From Claveliimonas sp034178805 (GTDB lineage Bacteria; Bacillota; Clostridia; Lachnospirales; Lachnospiraceae), in assembly GCF_050314255.1 (NCBI RefSeq), contig NZ_JBNPMZ010000006.1, forward strand, positions 62,001 through 126,000: a stretch of 64,000 bases of DNA, given 5' to 3'. Both the position numbers and the translations under genes were made by a program. Below are positions 24,441 to 32,321 of the stretch, piece by piece (the first letter of the stretch is position 1; the number at the start of each line of letters is the position of its first letter). The notes under the pieces are model-generated. The model saw nothing but the letters and a program-made list of their open reading frames with translations, was not told the origin of the DNA and did no database searches.

Positions 24441-25637
24441 TTATTTATTGCATTTCAGCATGTCTTTATAGAATGCGTCCATTTCTTCTTTTGTTTTAAA
24501 TGTAGCTACATACATCTGATTGCCCATGGCACCGGCCAGGACATCCGGAATACGTTCTACCATCTTCATCTGATTTCCGTATTTTTCCAGAATTTCTTCA
24601 TGACTTAAAACGAAATCTTTTCCGTCACGTCGTCCGGCATATGCGCAGTAAGCATGCTCACCATCCGGGAGGGTGGATCTGTCAAATGCAATCATGTCTG
24701 CCCAGATTTTGTAAACATTGGTGCTGTTGGCGTAATTCATCATATCCGGGGAGAATCCGCCGCATGGACGCATATTTACTTCCAGTGCGACTACGTCACC
24801 TTTTTTGCCCATGCCTTCCTGATCCTGAGTCAGACGGAAGAACTCGAAGTGAACGAAGCGGCTCTTTACTCCAAAACTCTTAACTGCAGCACGTCCGGCT
24901 TTTCTGGTATCCTCCGGCAGATTTTTCACGATATAGTAGATAGAGTTGTCTTCGTTATTTACAATATCCATGATAGACATTGGTGTTACATTACCGGTCT
25001 CAAACATTGGTTCACCGTTGGAATCAATAACAGCGTCATAGGAGTTTACCTCAGCGTGGATGAATTCTTCCATAATGTAGGTAATACCTGGAATCTTGTT
25101 AGCAAAGAATGCGTCAAGATCTGCCTCGGAAGAAATTCTGTGTGTATCGGATGCACCAACGCCATTGTCCGGTTTTGTGATAACCGGATATCCTACTTCG
25201 TTAATAAAATTCAGGCATCCTTCTTTATTTTCAACAAGGTAATAGCGTGCTGTTGGAATTCCGACTTTCTGGTAGTATTCTTTCATTTTAGACTTATACT
25301 TCATGCGCGGCATATCTTCGGTATGGAAACCACTGTTAATGTTGAAGTCTGTTCTTAATGCTGCGTCCCGTTCCAGCCAGTATTCATTGTTGGATTCCAG
25401 CCAGTCGATACGACCGTATTTGTAGGTGAAAAATGCAACAGCACGGTAAACTTCGTCATAATTTTCCAGACTGCTTACTTTGAAATACTCATTCAGGCTG
25501 TTTTTTAAATCATAGCTCAGCTCATCATAGGGCTGGTCACCGATACCAAGCACATTCATGCCATTATTCTTAAGTTCGCGGCAGAACTGCCAGTAGTTGG
25601 TAGGAAAATTGGGGGAAATAAAAATAAAATTCTTCAT
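24441..25637 (-). CDS. ATP-grasp domain protein (carboxylate-amine ligase type)
   Basis: This is a 398-residue soluble protein. The N-terminal 110 residues form a pre-ATP-grasp fold (FISPNFPTNYWQF). The central part has ATP-binding features YPVITKPDNGVGASDTHRI and YIMEEFI. The metal site is suggested by FVHFEFF and the catalytic-end motif ALEVNMRPCGGFSPDM. Enzymes of this superfamily couple a carboxylate to an amine or thiol through an acyl phosphate. The substrate is unknown. It follows an esterase gene by 46 bases and forms a three-gene minus-strand cluster with two esterases, so it may act in the same small-molecule pathway. Confidence 0.82.
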   Translation of the reverse strand: MKNFIFISPNFPTNYWQFCRELKNNGMNVLGIGDQPYDELSYDLKNSLNEYFKVSSLENYDEVYRAVAFFTYKYGRIDWLESNNEYWLERDAALRTDFNINSGFHTEDMPRMKYKSKMKEYYQKVGIPTARYYLVENKEGCLNFINEVGYPVITKPDNGVGASDTHRISSEADLDAFFANKIPGITYIMEEFIHAEVNSYDAVIDSNGEPMFETGNVTPMSIMDIVNNEDNSIYYIVKNLPEDTRKAGRAAVKSFGVKSRFVHFEFFRLTQDQEGMGKKGDVVALEVNMRPCGGFSPDMMNYANSTNVYKIWADMIAFDRSTLPDGEHAYCAYAGRRDGKDFVLSHEEILEKYGNQMKMVERIPDVLAGAMGNQMYVATFKTKEEMDAFYKDMLKCNK

Positions 25638-25683
25638 AATGCTCTCATCCTTTTGTATATATAAGTTGTTTAAGAGTTACCTG

Positions 25684-26436
25684 TTATCCCAGAAGATATG
25701 GAACGAAGTAGGTGACCTGTTTGTACCACCAGTCCCAGTCATGTGCGCAGTCATATCCCCAGAAATCCACCCATGTATGAATGTCTTTGCTTTCCAGGAT
25801 TGATTTCATCTGCCAGGTGGAATCCGGGATTTCCCATGGACCCTGTCCAACGCAGATCACGGATTTTTGCTGATTGTACATATCGATATACGGGTGATCC
25901 GGTGCAATATTAGCCAGATAATGTACCGGAGAATTTGCATATACCAGGTCGTCCATATACTGGTCAAAACCATATTCAGTGGTGTAGATTCCACTCAGTG
26001 CCAGCAGGCGGTCGAAGAGATCCGGACGACGATAGTACAGGTTGGCAGCGTGTGTCGCACCAAGACTGCATCCGAATACCAGAATTCTCGGATATCCATC
26101 CCATCCATTGCGCTCATTTGCCATATTGCGCATAAATGGAACCATTTCGTCAGTAATATATTGAATCCACTGTTCATAACGGCAGATACGCCATCTGGGA
26201 TCTCCAGATTTATTGGACCAGGTCTCGGAATCGATGGTATCAATGGAGAAGACCATAACCTCTCCGGAATCGATCCACGGGGACCAGACCTCAGTCATAT
26301 GAAAATTCTCAAAGTCAAAGAAACGTCCGTCCTGACATGGGATAAAAAGTACCGGGCGTCCCGCATGTCCGTATACCTTGCATTCCATATCCCTGTTGAG
26401 GGAAGGACTGTAAAATTTGTGATATTGTACTTCCAT
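25684..26436 (-). CDS. Esterase-family alpha/beta hydrolase
   Basis: This 250-residue alpha/beta hydrolase of the esterase D/PF00756 type has nucleophile S124 in FGCSLGATHA and a probable catalytic H232 in CAHDWDWW. It has no signal peptide, so it should be cytoplasmic. The sequence is rich in Trp near the active site (DFWGYDCAHDWDWW). An AGGAGG site precedes the start. It is the middle gene of the ATP-grasp cluster and is separated from its upstream paralogue by a MITE-like insertion. Confidence 0.82.
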   Translation of the reverse strand: MEVQYHKFYSPSLNRDMECKVYGHAGRPVLFIPCQDGRFFDFENFHMTEVWSPWIDSGEVMVFSIDTIDSETWSNKSGDPRWRICRYEQWIQYITDEMVPFMRNMANERNGWDGYPRILVFGCSLGATHAANLYYRRPDLFDRLLALSGIYTTEYGFDQYMDDLVYANSPVHYLANIAPDHPYIDMYNQQKSVICVGQGPWEIPDSTWQMKSILESKDIHTWVDFWGYDCAHDWDWWYKQVTYFVPYLLG

Positions 26437-26467
26437 TAAGTTCCTCCTTTGTGTGTTGCATATTAAG

Positions 26468-26660
26468 ATGTTGGGGTCAAAAGCCCTAGGCTATGATACC
26501 TACGGATTGTTCCGTGCTTTGCACTCCCACAATCCTGCCCAACATTCGCATATCGCGGGATTATCATCCCACTTTTATGCTCATATCGGGGCGGGTCCCA
26601 AGGACTTTCACCCACTTATGAGCAAGCTCATGTGGGTTTAGCCCTTTTGACCCTGGTATC
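26468..26660. mobile_element. MITE-like noncoding insertion with terminal inverted repeats
   Basis: This 193-bp noncoding segment between two esterase genes is bounded by inverted ends, GGGTCAAAAG (26474-26483) and CTTTTGACCC (26644-26653), and by an 8-bp direct repeat ATATTAAG at 26460-26467 and 26661-26668 that looks like a target duplication. Inside are several hairpins, including GGATTGT/ACAATCC (26504-26535) and CCACTTATGAGC/GCTCATGTGG. No ORF of significance is present. A short end-only relative occurs at 29666-29693. Confidence 0.55.
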
Positions 26661-26663
26661 ATA

Positions 26664-27428
26664 TTAAGGTTCATAGAGTAATGTGTTTATAAAGAACGGA
26701 ATCTGTCGTTCCCAGCTTGCCTCGCAGTGTTCCCCGCCGGGTATGATGCGGCTCTCAAGAAGGACGCGCTTCCTGAGCAGGAGTGAAGAAATTTTCGCAA
26801 AATAGCTTCGCATTTTGTTATGGTTGCGAAGTTCTTTTGAACCATAATCCATGTAAATGACGGTATTTGGTTTCAGCTTTGCATTGGCAATCATGTCCGA
26901 AAGCTTTGAGACTGATACCCACAGGGACGGCGATAAAGCTGCAGCTTTTGAAAAATACTTATTATATTCTATCACGGCGTAAAGGCTCATAAGCCCTCCC
27001 ATGGAGCTGCCTGCAATAAATGTGTGGTTCCGATCCGGCAGGGTACGGAAATTCTGGTCGATGAATGGCTTGAACGTATGTACCATCCATTCCATGGTCA
27101 GTCTGCCGCGTCCCACAACCTTGCCAAAACGGCTGTCACGGAAGGAGAAAGGAGAGTATTCACTCAGCCTTCCGTTGTCCGGGCTGTGATTGCACTCTAC
27201 TGCAGCAATAATAAGCTGTGTCTCCGTATAGTCCATGTATTCTTTCATGCCCCAGCATTTTCCATATGTGGCATCTTCATCGAAGAAAACATTGTGACCG
27301 TCAAACATATAAAGTACCGGATAGCGTTTGTCCGGTTCTGATTCGTAAGATTCCGGAAGATAAACATAGGCGCGCCGTTCTTCATCACCTGTCAGTTCCG
27401 GAATCGTAATATTCCATTTTTCTATCAT
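26664..27428 (-). CDS. Esterase-family alpha/beta hydrolase (second copy)
   Basis: This 254-residue PF00756-type esterase has nucleophile S142 in AGSSMGGLMS, an upstream VLYMFDGHNVFFDE oxyanion-side segment, and a likely catalytic His in IPGGEHCEASW. Family members cleave acyl esters such as siderophore or feruloyl esters; the substrate here is unknown. I chose the ATG at 27428, which follows GGAGGACATC; the longer frame adds 19 residues with no ribosome binding site. It is the first gene of the minus-strand cluster with a second esterase and an ATP-grasp protein. The MITE-like element follows its stop. Confidence 0.82.
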   Translation of the reverse strand: MIEKWNITIPELTGDEERRAYVYLPESYESEPDKRYPVLYMFDGHNVFFDEDATYGKCWGMKEYMDYTETQLIIAAVECNHSPDNGRLSEYSPFSFRDSRFGKVVGRGRLTMEWMVHTFKPFIDQNFRTLPDRNHTFIAGSSMGGLMSLYAVIEYNKYFSKAAALSPSLWVSVSKLSDMIANAKLKPNTVIYMDYGSKELRNHNKMRSYFAKISSLLLRKRVLLESRIIPGGEHCEASWERQIPFFINTLLYEP

Positions 27429-27510
27429 GATGTCCTCCAATCTGTAACAAAGATAAGCGAATCTATTCCCTAAATATACCACCATACGACAAAAATGGCA
27501 AGATTTTCTA

Positions 27511-27539
27511 TTGAGAGAGAAAAATGGTTATAGTACAAT
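27511..27539 (+). promoter_or_regulatory. Sigma-A-type promoter for the cupin gene
   Basis: TTGAGA (27511-27516) and TACAAT (27534-27539) are 17 bases apart. The transcript would start near 27546, placing the hairpin repeat at 27552-27583 at its 5' end. Confidence 0.65.
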
Positions 27540-27551
27540 ATAAAGATAGAA

Positions 27552-27583
27552 GGATTGTGGGAGTGCAAAGCACGAAACAATCC
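27552..27583 (+). repeat. 32-nt hairpin repeat in the cupin 5' UTR
   Basis: GGATTGT (27552-27558) pairs with ACAATCC (27577-27583), and inside it GTGC pairs with GCAC around AAA. The same 32-base hairpin occurs inverted in the MITE-like element at 26504-26535 with a single mismatch, so it is a mobile or recurrent structural unit rather than a gene-specific leader. Confidence 0.7.
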
Positions 27584-27613
27584 GTATCAGAGTGTAAGAA
27601 AGGACAAGGCAAT

Positions 27614-27946
27614 ATGAACGGAAAATTGAAAAACATTGAAAAATCAACAAAGCTGGAGATGAAAGAGCTGGTGCAGTATGCGGATGGGCAGATTGTCAGT
27701 AAGACACTGGTGCAGAACAGGGCAGTAAGTCTGACGCTTTTTGCATTTGAGAAAGGAGAGGAGATCAGTACCCATGAATCCGGTGGAGACGCGCTGGTAA
27801 CTGTCCTGGAGGGAGTGGGACGGTTCACCATCGATGGGGAGCCATTTATTCTGAAAGAGGGAGAGAGCATTGTGATGCCTGCAAAAACTCCTCATGCAGT
27901 CTACGGAGAAGAGAGATTCAAGATGCTGCTGAATGTTGTGTTCTAA
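27614..27946 (+). CDS. Cupin-domain protein
   Basis: This 110-residue single-domain cupin has the first metal motif region near EKGEEISTHESGGDALVTVLEG and the second near LKEGESIVMPAKTPHAVYG. The His and Glu ligands expected of a metal-binding cupin are partly present (H48 and H92 approximately). Small cupins of this type bind ligands or act as simple isomerases or oxygenases, and the function is not predictable here. The ATG at 27614 follows AAAGGA at eight bases; the 30-residue upstream extension would translate the hairpin repeat and is rejected. Confidence 0.82.
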   Translation: MNGKLKNIEKSTKLEMKELVQYADGQIVSKTLVQNRAVSLTLFAFEKGEEISTHESGGDALVTVLEGVGRFTIDGEPFILKEGESIVMPAKTPHAVYGEERFKMLLNVVF

Positions 27947-27966
27947 ATCATATATGATCTCGAAAG

Positions 27967-28001
27967 GGTCTGAATATCGAAAGGTGTTCAGCTCTTTTTT
28001 T
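27967..28001 (+). terminator. Probable terminator after the cupin gene
   Basis: CTGAA and TTCAG pair across a 12-base loop and are followed after CTC by seven Ts. The stem is weak, so efficiency is doubtful. Confidence 0.45.
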
Positions 28002-28018
28002 ATTGCTTTGCAGTATAA

Positions 28019-28054
28019 TTAATGTTATAGTATGAAATATACTTATAACATTAA
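28019..28054. promoter_or_regulatory. Operator-like inverted repeat upstream of the recombinase-like gene
   Basis: TTAATGTTATA (28019-28029) and TATAACATTAA (28044-28054) form a perfect 11-bp inverted repeat directly after a TATAAT box (28014-28019). This is a typical position for a repressor operator. A CCGC/GCGG mini-hairpin follows at about 28065. Confidence 0.5.
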
Positions 28055-28101
28055 GAGATGATTCCGCTTCGCGGAGAGCAGACAGGGAAGGGGCAGGCAA
28101 A

Positions 28102-29022
28102 ATGAACAGCGTATATGCTTCGGAGAAATTGTGCAAGAGGATCTGGCCGGATTTTACGGCACATTTTAAGAGTGATACTACCTCCGGATCCTACCGTGCG
28201 GACACGGATGAACTGATGGATTATATAAAAAAGGATTTTCTGGAAATCTGTGAGGGAGATGTGAAAGATTATTTTGAATGGCTGACCGGACAGATGAAAT
28301 CAGGACGGATTCGTCCGGTAACTGCAGCGAAAAAACTGAGAGAGCTTCATTCGCTGGCCGCATATGTCTGTGAAAATAGAGAACAATATCAGATTCCGGC
28401 AGCATTTCAGGATTATTTTTATCCCTATCTGAAGCAAACGGTGAATCAGGAGCGCTATGTGAATTCCATACCGGCTGAACATATGGACCGTCTTTTACAG
28501 GCAGCGCAGGAGGATCTGATGGCTTATTGTATTCTGACACTCCTGTACAGAACCGGGCTTACATCTACAGAGATTATCAGACTTCGTCCGGAGGATTTCG
28601 CGGCCTATGACAATGGTGTCTATGTTAAGACAGAGAGAAGAAAGGAGGCTTGCTTTATCCCGGAGGATGTTTTTATTGTAGTGGAAAAGTATCTGGCGGA
28701 GCGCACAGACAATCCATGGATGTTCTATAATCGCAGGGGAAATCAGCTGAATCTGATGTATATCAGCCGGATGATGAAGAAATATACTCTTAAGGCGGGA
28801 CTTCCGTCTTACAGCGCAGAATATATCCGCAATACCTGCGGAGTGACGATGTTTGCCTATGGAGCTGCACCTGAGCAGGTGGCAAGACAGATGGGCATTA
28901 CCCGTATGCAGATTCACCGCTATAGGAACCTGTCTTACAGGGAGAATCTGGCACGGGAAGCGAATCATCTGGTAAAGCTTAAAGTTGAGCCTCCGGATGG
29001 TTTTGGAAGGATACGTGATTAA
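28102..29022 (+). CDS. Tyrosine-recombinase-like protein with lost catalytic residues
   Basis: This 306-residue protein has the two-domain layout of XerC/D-type recombinases: a SAM-like core-binding part (about 1-110) and a catalytic fold (about 120-290). The usual TGLR arginine is T154 (TGLTSTEI), the HxxR histidine is E240 while R243 remains, and the GH histidine is I266. Only R243 and the tyrosine Y274 survive. I therefore expect a DNA-binding protein without strand-exchange activity. GGAAGGGG lies upstream of the ATG. An operator-like repeat precedes it, which may mean self-regulation. Confidence 0.7.
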   Translation: MNSVYASEKLCKRIWPDFTAHFKSDTTSGSYRADTDELMDYIKKDFLEICEGDVKDYFEWLTGQMKSGRIRPVTAAKKLRELHSLAAYVCENREQYQIPAAFQDYFYPYLKQTVNQERYVNSIPAEHMDRLLQAAQEDLMAYCILTLLYRTGLTSTEIIRLRPEDFAAYDNGVYVKTERRKEACFIPEDVFIVVEKYLAERTDNPWMFYNRRGNQLNLMYISRMMKKYTLKAGLPSYSAEYIRNTCGVTMFAYGAAPEQVARQMGITRMQIHRYRNLSYRENLAREANHLVKLKVEPPDGFGRIRD

Positions 29023-29639
29023 AATGTCATGTCTGTAAGCTGGCAGATGCTCTGAATCCGTCTGTCAGCTTCCGGAACATCACCGAATCCATATTCTGCA
29101 AAAATAAATGGAATGCCGGCTTCTTTACATGCATTGCAGTCACCCTGGGTATCACCCACGTAAACAGCTTCCTGAAGCTGGTTGCGCTCCATGAGCATGC
29201 GGATGGTCTGTCCTTTGGAGGCCATAGTCTCGCCATAGCAGAGATGATCTTTCACACAGGAATCCAGTCCGGTGGATTTTAAAAATACTTCAATATAACC
29301 ACATTGGCAGTTACTTACGATGAACAGAGGATATTTTTTGGAAAGTGTATGGAAGGTTTCAATCACACCTTCGTATACATTACCGGGCTTGTCTTCCAGA
29401 AGCCGGTTCTCGTATTCATAGCACAGGGTGCCTAGTCTCATCTGTTCTTCGGAAGAAAGGGAAGGGAAGAGAGCCTCGAATATCTCCTCCATGGTTTTTC
29501 CGAAAAGACTTTTCAGCCCCTCACCGGTAAGATTGAGGTGCAGGTCTGAGTTTTCTTCGATTGCAAGGTTCCAGGATTCGGCTACAACGTCTGTGGAATC
29601 CCAGAGAGTTCCGTCTACGTCAAATATAATTCCAGTCAT
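29019..29639 (-). CDS. HAD-family hydrolase (phosphoglycolate phosphatase-like)
   Basis: This 206-residue haloacid-dehalogenase phosphatase has motif I FDVDGTLWDS with nucleophile D8, motif II IVSNCQ, and motif III-IV KGQTIRML with YVGDTQGDCNACKEAG. The inserted helical cap (about residues 16-85) is the C1 type found in PGP and beta-phosphoglucomutase relatives. The substrate cannot be told from sequence. The ATG at 29639 follows AAGGAGA at six bases. Its stop overlaps that of the convergent recombinase-like gene in a shared TTAA. Confidence 0.87.
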   Translation of the reverse strand: MTGIIFDVDGTLWDSTDVVAESWNLAIEENSDLHLNLTGEGLKSLFGKTMEEIFEALFPSLSSEEQMRLGTLCYEYENRLLEDKPGNVYEGVIETFHTLSKKYPLFIVSNCQCGYIEVFLKSTGLDSCVKDHLCYGETMASKGQTIRMLMERNQLQEAVYVGDTQGDCNACKEAGIPFIFAEYGFGDVPEADRRIQSICQLTDMTF

Positions 29640-29665
29640 AATGAATCTCCTTATTTTACAGCATA

Positions 29666-29693
29666 ATGGGGTCAAAACTTTTGTTTCCAACAT
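29666..29693. repeat. Mini hairpin related to the MITE ends
   Basis: ATGGGGTCAAAA followed directly by CTTTTGTTTCCAACAT resembles the left end ATGTTGGGGTCAAAAG of the element at 26468 joined to an inverted, diverged copy of itself. It may be an end-only derivative, located 26 bases upstream of the HAD gene start. Confidence 0.4.
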
Positions 29694-29744
29694 CATAGCA
29701 TAGGAAAATGTCCTGTACAAGCGCAAATATCTGGCCTCTTTGCA

Positions 29745-29773
29745 TTGACGGACGTACTTTAATAGGGTAAAAT
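29745..29773 (+). promoter_or_regulatory. Sigma-A-type promoter for the ABC-F gene
   Basis: TTGACG (29745-29750) and TAAAAT (29768-29773) are separated by 17 bases, 45 bases before the ABC-F start codon. Confidence 0.65.
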
Positions 29774-29817
29774 ATCCATTGCAATTTGCAGGATGAATGA
29801 GATAAAGGATGGTACCT

Positions 29818-31644
29818 ATGAATTTACTTACCATGGAGCATATAACCAAATCCTATACAGACAGAATCCTTCTGGAGGATGTGGGATTTAGTATTAATGA
29901 AAATGAGAAAATCGGAGTGGTCGGAATCAACGGAATGGGAAAGTCAACGCTGCTTAAGGTGGCGGCAGGAATTGAACCCTGCGATTCCGGTAAAATCAGC
30001 AAGGGGAATCAGGTAAAAATATGTTATCTTCCTCAGACTCCGGTGTTTAGAGAGGGATGTTCCGTACTCCAGGCAGCGGTGGAAGGCAATATGGATGACC
30101 TGAACCGCTGGACGATTGAGGCGGACGCCAGATCGATGCTGAACCAGCTTGGATTTTCGGACTATGATGAGAAGGTAGAGCATATGTCCGGGGGTCAGAA
30201 GAAGAGGATTGCTCTTGTGAATGCGCTGCTGACTTCTGCGGATATACTGGTTCTGGACGAGCCTACCAACCATCTGGACAATGCCATGTCGGAATGGCTG
30301 GAGGAGTATCTGATCCAGTTCCGGGGCGCCATATTGATGGTAACCCATGACCGTTATTTTCTGGACCGCGTGGCAACCAGGATCGTTGAGGTGGATAAGG
30401 GAAGTCTATACAGCTATCCGGGGAATTACTCAGAGTTCATCCGGCTGAAGGAGGAACGTCAGAATATCGCTCTTGCTACGGAACGGAAACGGAAGAGTCT
30501 CCTGAGAACGGAGCTTGAATGGCTGAGCCGGGGAGCAAGAGCCAGAAGTACGAAGCAGAAGGCCCATATCGACCGAATCAAAGCCATGCAGGAAATGAAG
30601 GATATTCAGGAAGAAAAGAGAGTGGCACTGGATTCTGTGGCATCCCGAATGGGGAATAAGACGATAGAGTTATCCGGCATTTCAAAATCTTATGGGGACA
30701 GAAAGCTGATAGAGAATTTTGAATATATTTTTCTGAAAAATGACAGGATCGGCATTATCGGACCAAACGGCTGCGGGAAGACTACACTTCTTAAGATTAT
30801 AAACGAAATTGTCAGGCCGGATACCGGAACGGTGGAAAAGGGACAGACCATTCGAATCGGTTACTTTTCCCAGGAAAATGAATATATGGATGATTCGCTG
30901 AGGGTCATCGATTACGTGAAGGAGGAGGGAGAATATATTACGACCTCCGATGGAAAGATTACCGCCTCCCAGATGCTGGAGAGATTTCTATTTGACGGTG
31001 CTATGCAATGGTCAGTGATCGGAAAATTATCAGGTGGTGAGAAACGCCGTCTGTATCTGATGCGAATTCTGATGGGAGCGCCGAATGTATTGGTTCTGGA
31101 TGAGCCTACCAATGATCTGGATATTCAGACACTGACGATTCTGGAGGATTATCTGGATCATTTTGACGGAATTATTATTGTGGTATCCCATGACCGTTAT
31201 TTTCTGGATCGGACAGTGAATCGTATTTTCGCCTTTGAGGGCGGCGGGAAAATTCGTCAGTACGAGGGTGGTTATTCAGATTATCTGATCCGCCGGGAAC
31301 TGGAGGGGCTTGCCGACGAGCCACTGAAAGCAGAAAAATCAGGAGGCGGAAAGGACAGCTGCAAAGATTCTGCTCCCGTGGATTCGAAAAAGACCTGGAA
31401 GCAGCGGGAGAATAAGGTGAAATTCACTTTTAAAGAGCAGAGAGAATTCGAGACGATCGACGATGATATTGCAAAGCTTGAGGATAAGATAGAATCCCTG
31501 GATCGTCAGATCGAGGCAAATGCCACGAATTCTGTAAAGCTCAGGGAGCTCATGGAAGAAAAGGATAAAACAGAGCAGCTTCTGGAAGAAAAGATGGACA
31601 GATGGGTCTATCTGAATGATATCTATGAGCAGATGCAAAAATGA
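29818..31644 (+). CDS. ABC-F family ATPase, Uup-like
   Basis: This 608-residue protein has two ABC ATPase domains and no membrane segments, the ABC-F plan. Walker A motifs are GINGMGKST and GPNGCGKTT, signatures MSGGQKKR and LSGGEKRR, and both Walker B segments read LVLDEPTN. The linker between them is arginine-rich (SRGARARSTKQKAHIDR). A C-terminal coiled coil (about 515-608) is typical of Uup, which acts on ribosomes or branched DNA. The ATG at 29818 sits nine bases after AAAGGA; the ATG at 29809 directly abuts that site and is rejected. A resistance role cannot be excluded but the coiled coil favours Uup. Confidence 0.9.
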   Translation: MNLLTMEHITKSYTDRILLEDVGFSINENEKIGVVGINGMGKSTLLKVAAGIEPCDSGKISKGNQVKICYLPQTPVFREGCSVLQAAVEGNMDDLNRWTIEADARSMLNQLGFSDYDEKVEHMSGGQKKRIALVNALLTSADILVLDEPTNHLDNAMSEWLEEYLIQFRGAILMVTHDRYFLDRVATRIVEVDKGSLYSYPGNYSEFIRLKEERQNIALATERKRKSLLRTELEWLSRGARARSTKQKAHIDRIKAMQEMKDIQEEKRVALDSVASRMGNKTIELSGISKSYGDRKLIENFEYIFLKNDRIGIIGPNGCGKTTLLKIINEIVRPDTGTVEKGQTIRIGYFSQENEYMDDSLRVIDYVKEEGEYITTSDGKITASQMLERFLFDGAMQWSVIGKLSGGEKRRLYLMRILMGAPNVLVLDEPTNDLDIQTLTILEDYLDHFDGIIIVVSHDRYFLDRTVNRIFAFEGGGKIRQYEGGYSDYLIRRELEGLADEPLKAEKSGGGKDSCKDSAPVDSKKTWKQRENKVKFTFKEQREFETIDDDIAKLEDKIESLDRQIEANATNSVKLRELMEEKDKTEQLLEEKMDRWVYLNDIYEQMQK

Positions 31645-31678
31645 TTTAGTATATATAAAAAAAGATAGGCCATTTTAC

Positions 31679-31707
31679 TTGACAAAACGAAGAGATATTG
31701 TTATGAT
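31679..31707 (+). promoter_or_regulatory. Sigma-A promoter for ilvN-ilvC
   Basis: TTGACA (31679-31684) and TATGAT (31702-31707) are 17 bases apart, near consensus. The leader to ilvN is only about 48 bases, so no T-box fits here. Confidence 0.8.
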
Positions 31708-31761
31708 TTAAAAACAGAACGCACTCTGTTTTTGAAAAATACAGGAAATGAGAGGTGCAAT

Positions 31762-32259
31762 ATGCAGAGAGTATTTTCATTGCTGGTTGATAATAATCCG
31801 GGTGTATTGAGCAGGATCGCAGGATTATTCAGCCGCCGCGGATACAATGTAGACAGTATTACAGCAGGGTCAACTGCAGACCCGAGATTTACCAGAATTA
31901 CGATCGTGGCAAGCGGAGACGAATTGATTCTGTCTCAGATTGAGAAGCAGGTTCGTAAGCTGGAGGATGTTATTGAGATTAAGGTATTGAAACCAGATGA
32001 GTCTGTATACAGAGAATTGATCATGGTAAAGATACGCGTGGATGCCGCTCACCGTTCAGAAGTTATATCACTGGCAGATATTTTCCGTGCCAAGGTGGTA
32101 GATGTGGAGAAGGAATGTTTGATGGTCGAGCTTACCGGAAACCAGTCCAAGCTGGAGGCATTTTTGAATCTGCTGGACGGATACGAGATACTGGAGCTTG
32201 CAAGAACCGGAATTACAGGACTTGCACGTGGCATTAAGGATGTCACATTTATCGATTAA
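31762..32259 (+). CDS. ilvN: Acetolactate synthase small (regulatory) subunit
   Basis: This 165-residue protein has an N-terminal ACT domain (FSLLVDNNPGVLSRIAGLFSRRGYN) that binds valine for feedback control and a C-terminal dimerisation domain (ELTGNQSKLEAF, ARTGITGLARG). It activates the catalytic subunit in branched-chain amino-acid synthesis. The catalytic gene ilvB is not in this window, so the pair is split. The ATG at 31762 follows GAGAGGTG; an in-frame TTG 30 bases upstream is less likely. It is followed 62 bases later by ilvC. Confidence 0.95.
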   Translation: MQRVFSLLVDNNPGVLSRIAGLFSRRGYNVDSITAGSTADPRFTRITIVASGDELILSQIEKQVRKLEDVIEIKVLKPDESVYRELIMVKIRVDAAHRSEVISLADIFRAKVVDVEKECLMVELTGNQSKLEAFLNLLDGYEILELARTGITGLARGIKDVTFID

Positions 32260-32321
32260 GTTAGCTAAAGGAAAAAACCTTTAACAATACATATTTTTTT
32301 AAATGCAGGAGGAATGCTATC

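Noticed and set aside
26437..26663. Possible tRNA or small structured RNA between the esterase genes
   Set aside because: No cloverleaf or TTCGA-type T-loop; terminal inverted repeats and a flanking 8-bp repeat fit a MITE better.
31645..31761. Possible T-box leader before ilvN
   Set aside because: The promoter at 31679-31707 leaves a leader of about 48 bases, too short for a T-box, and no T-box consensus word is present.
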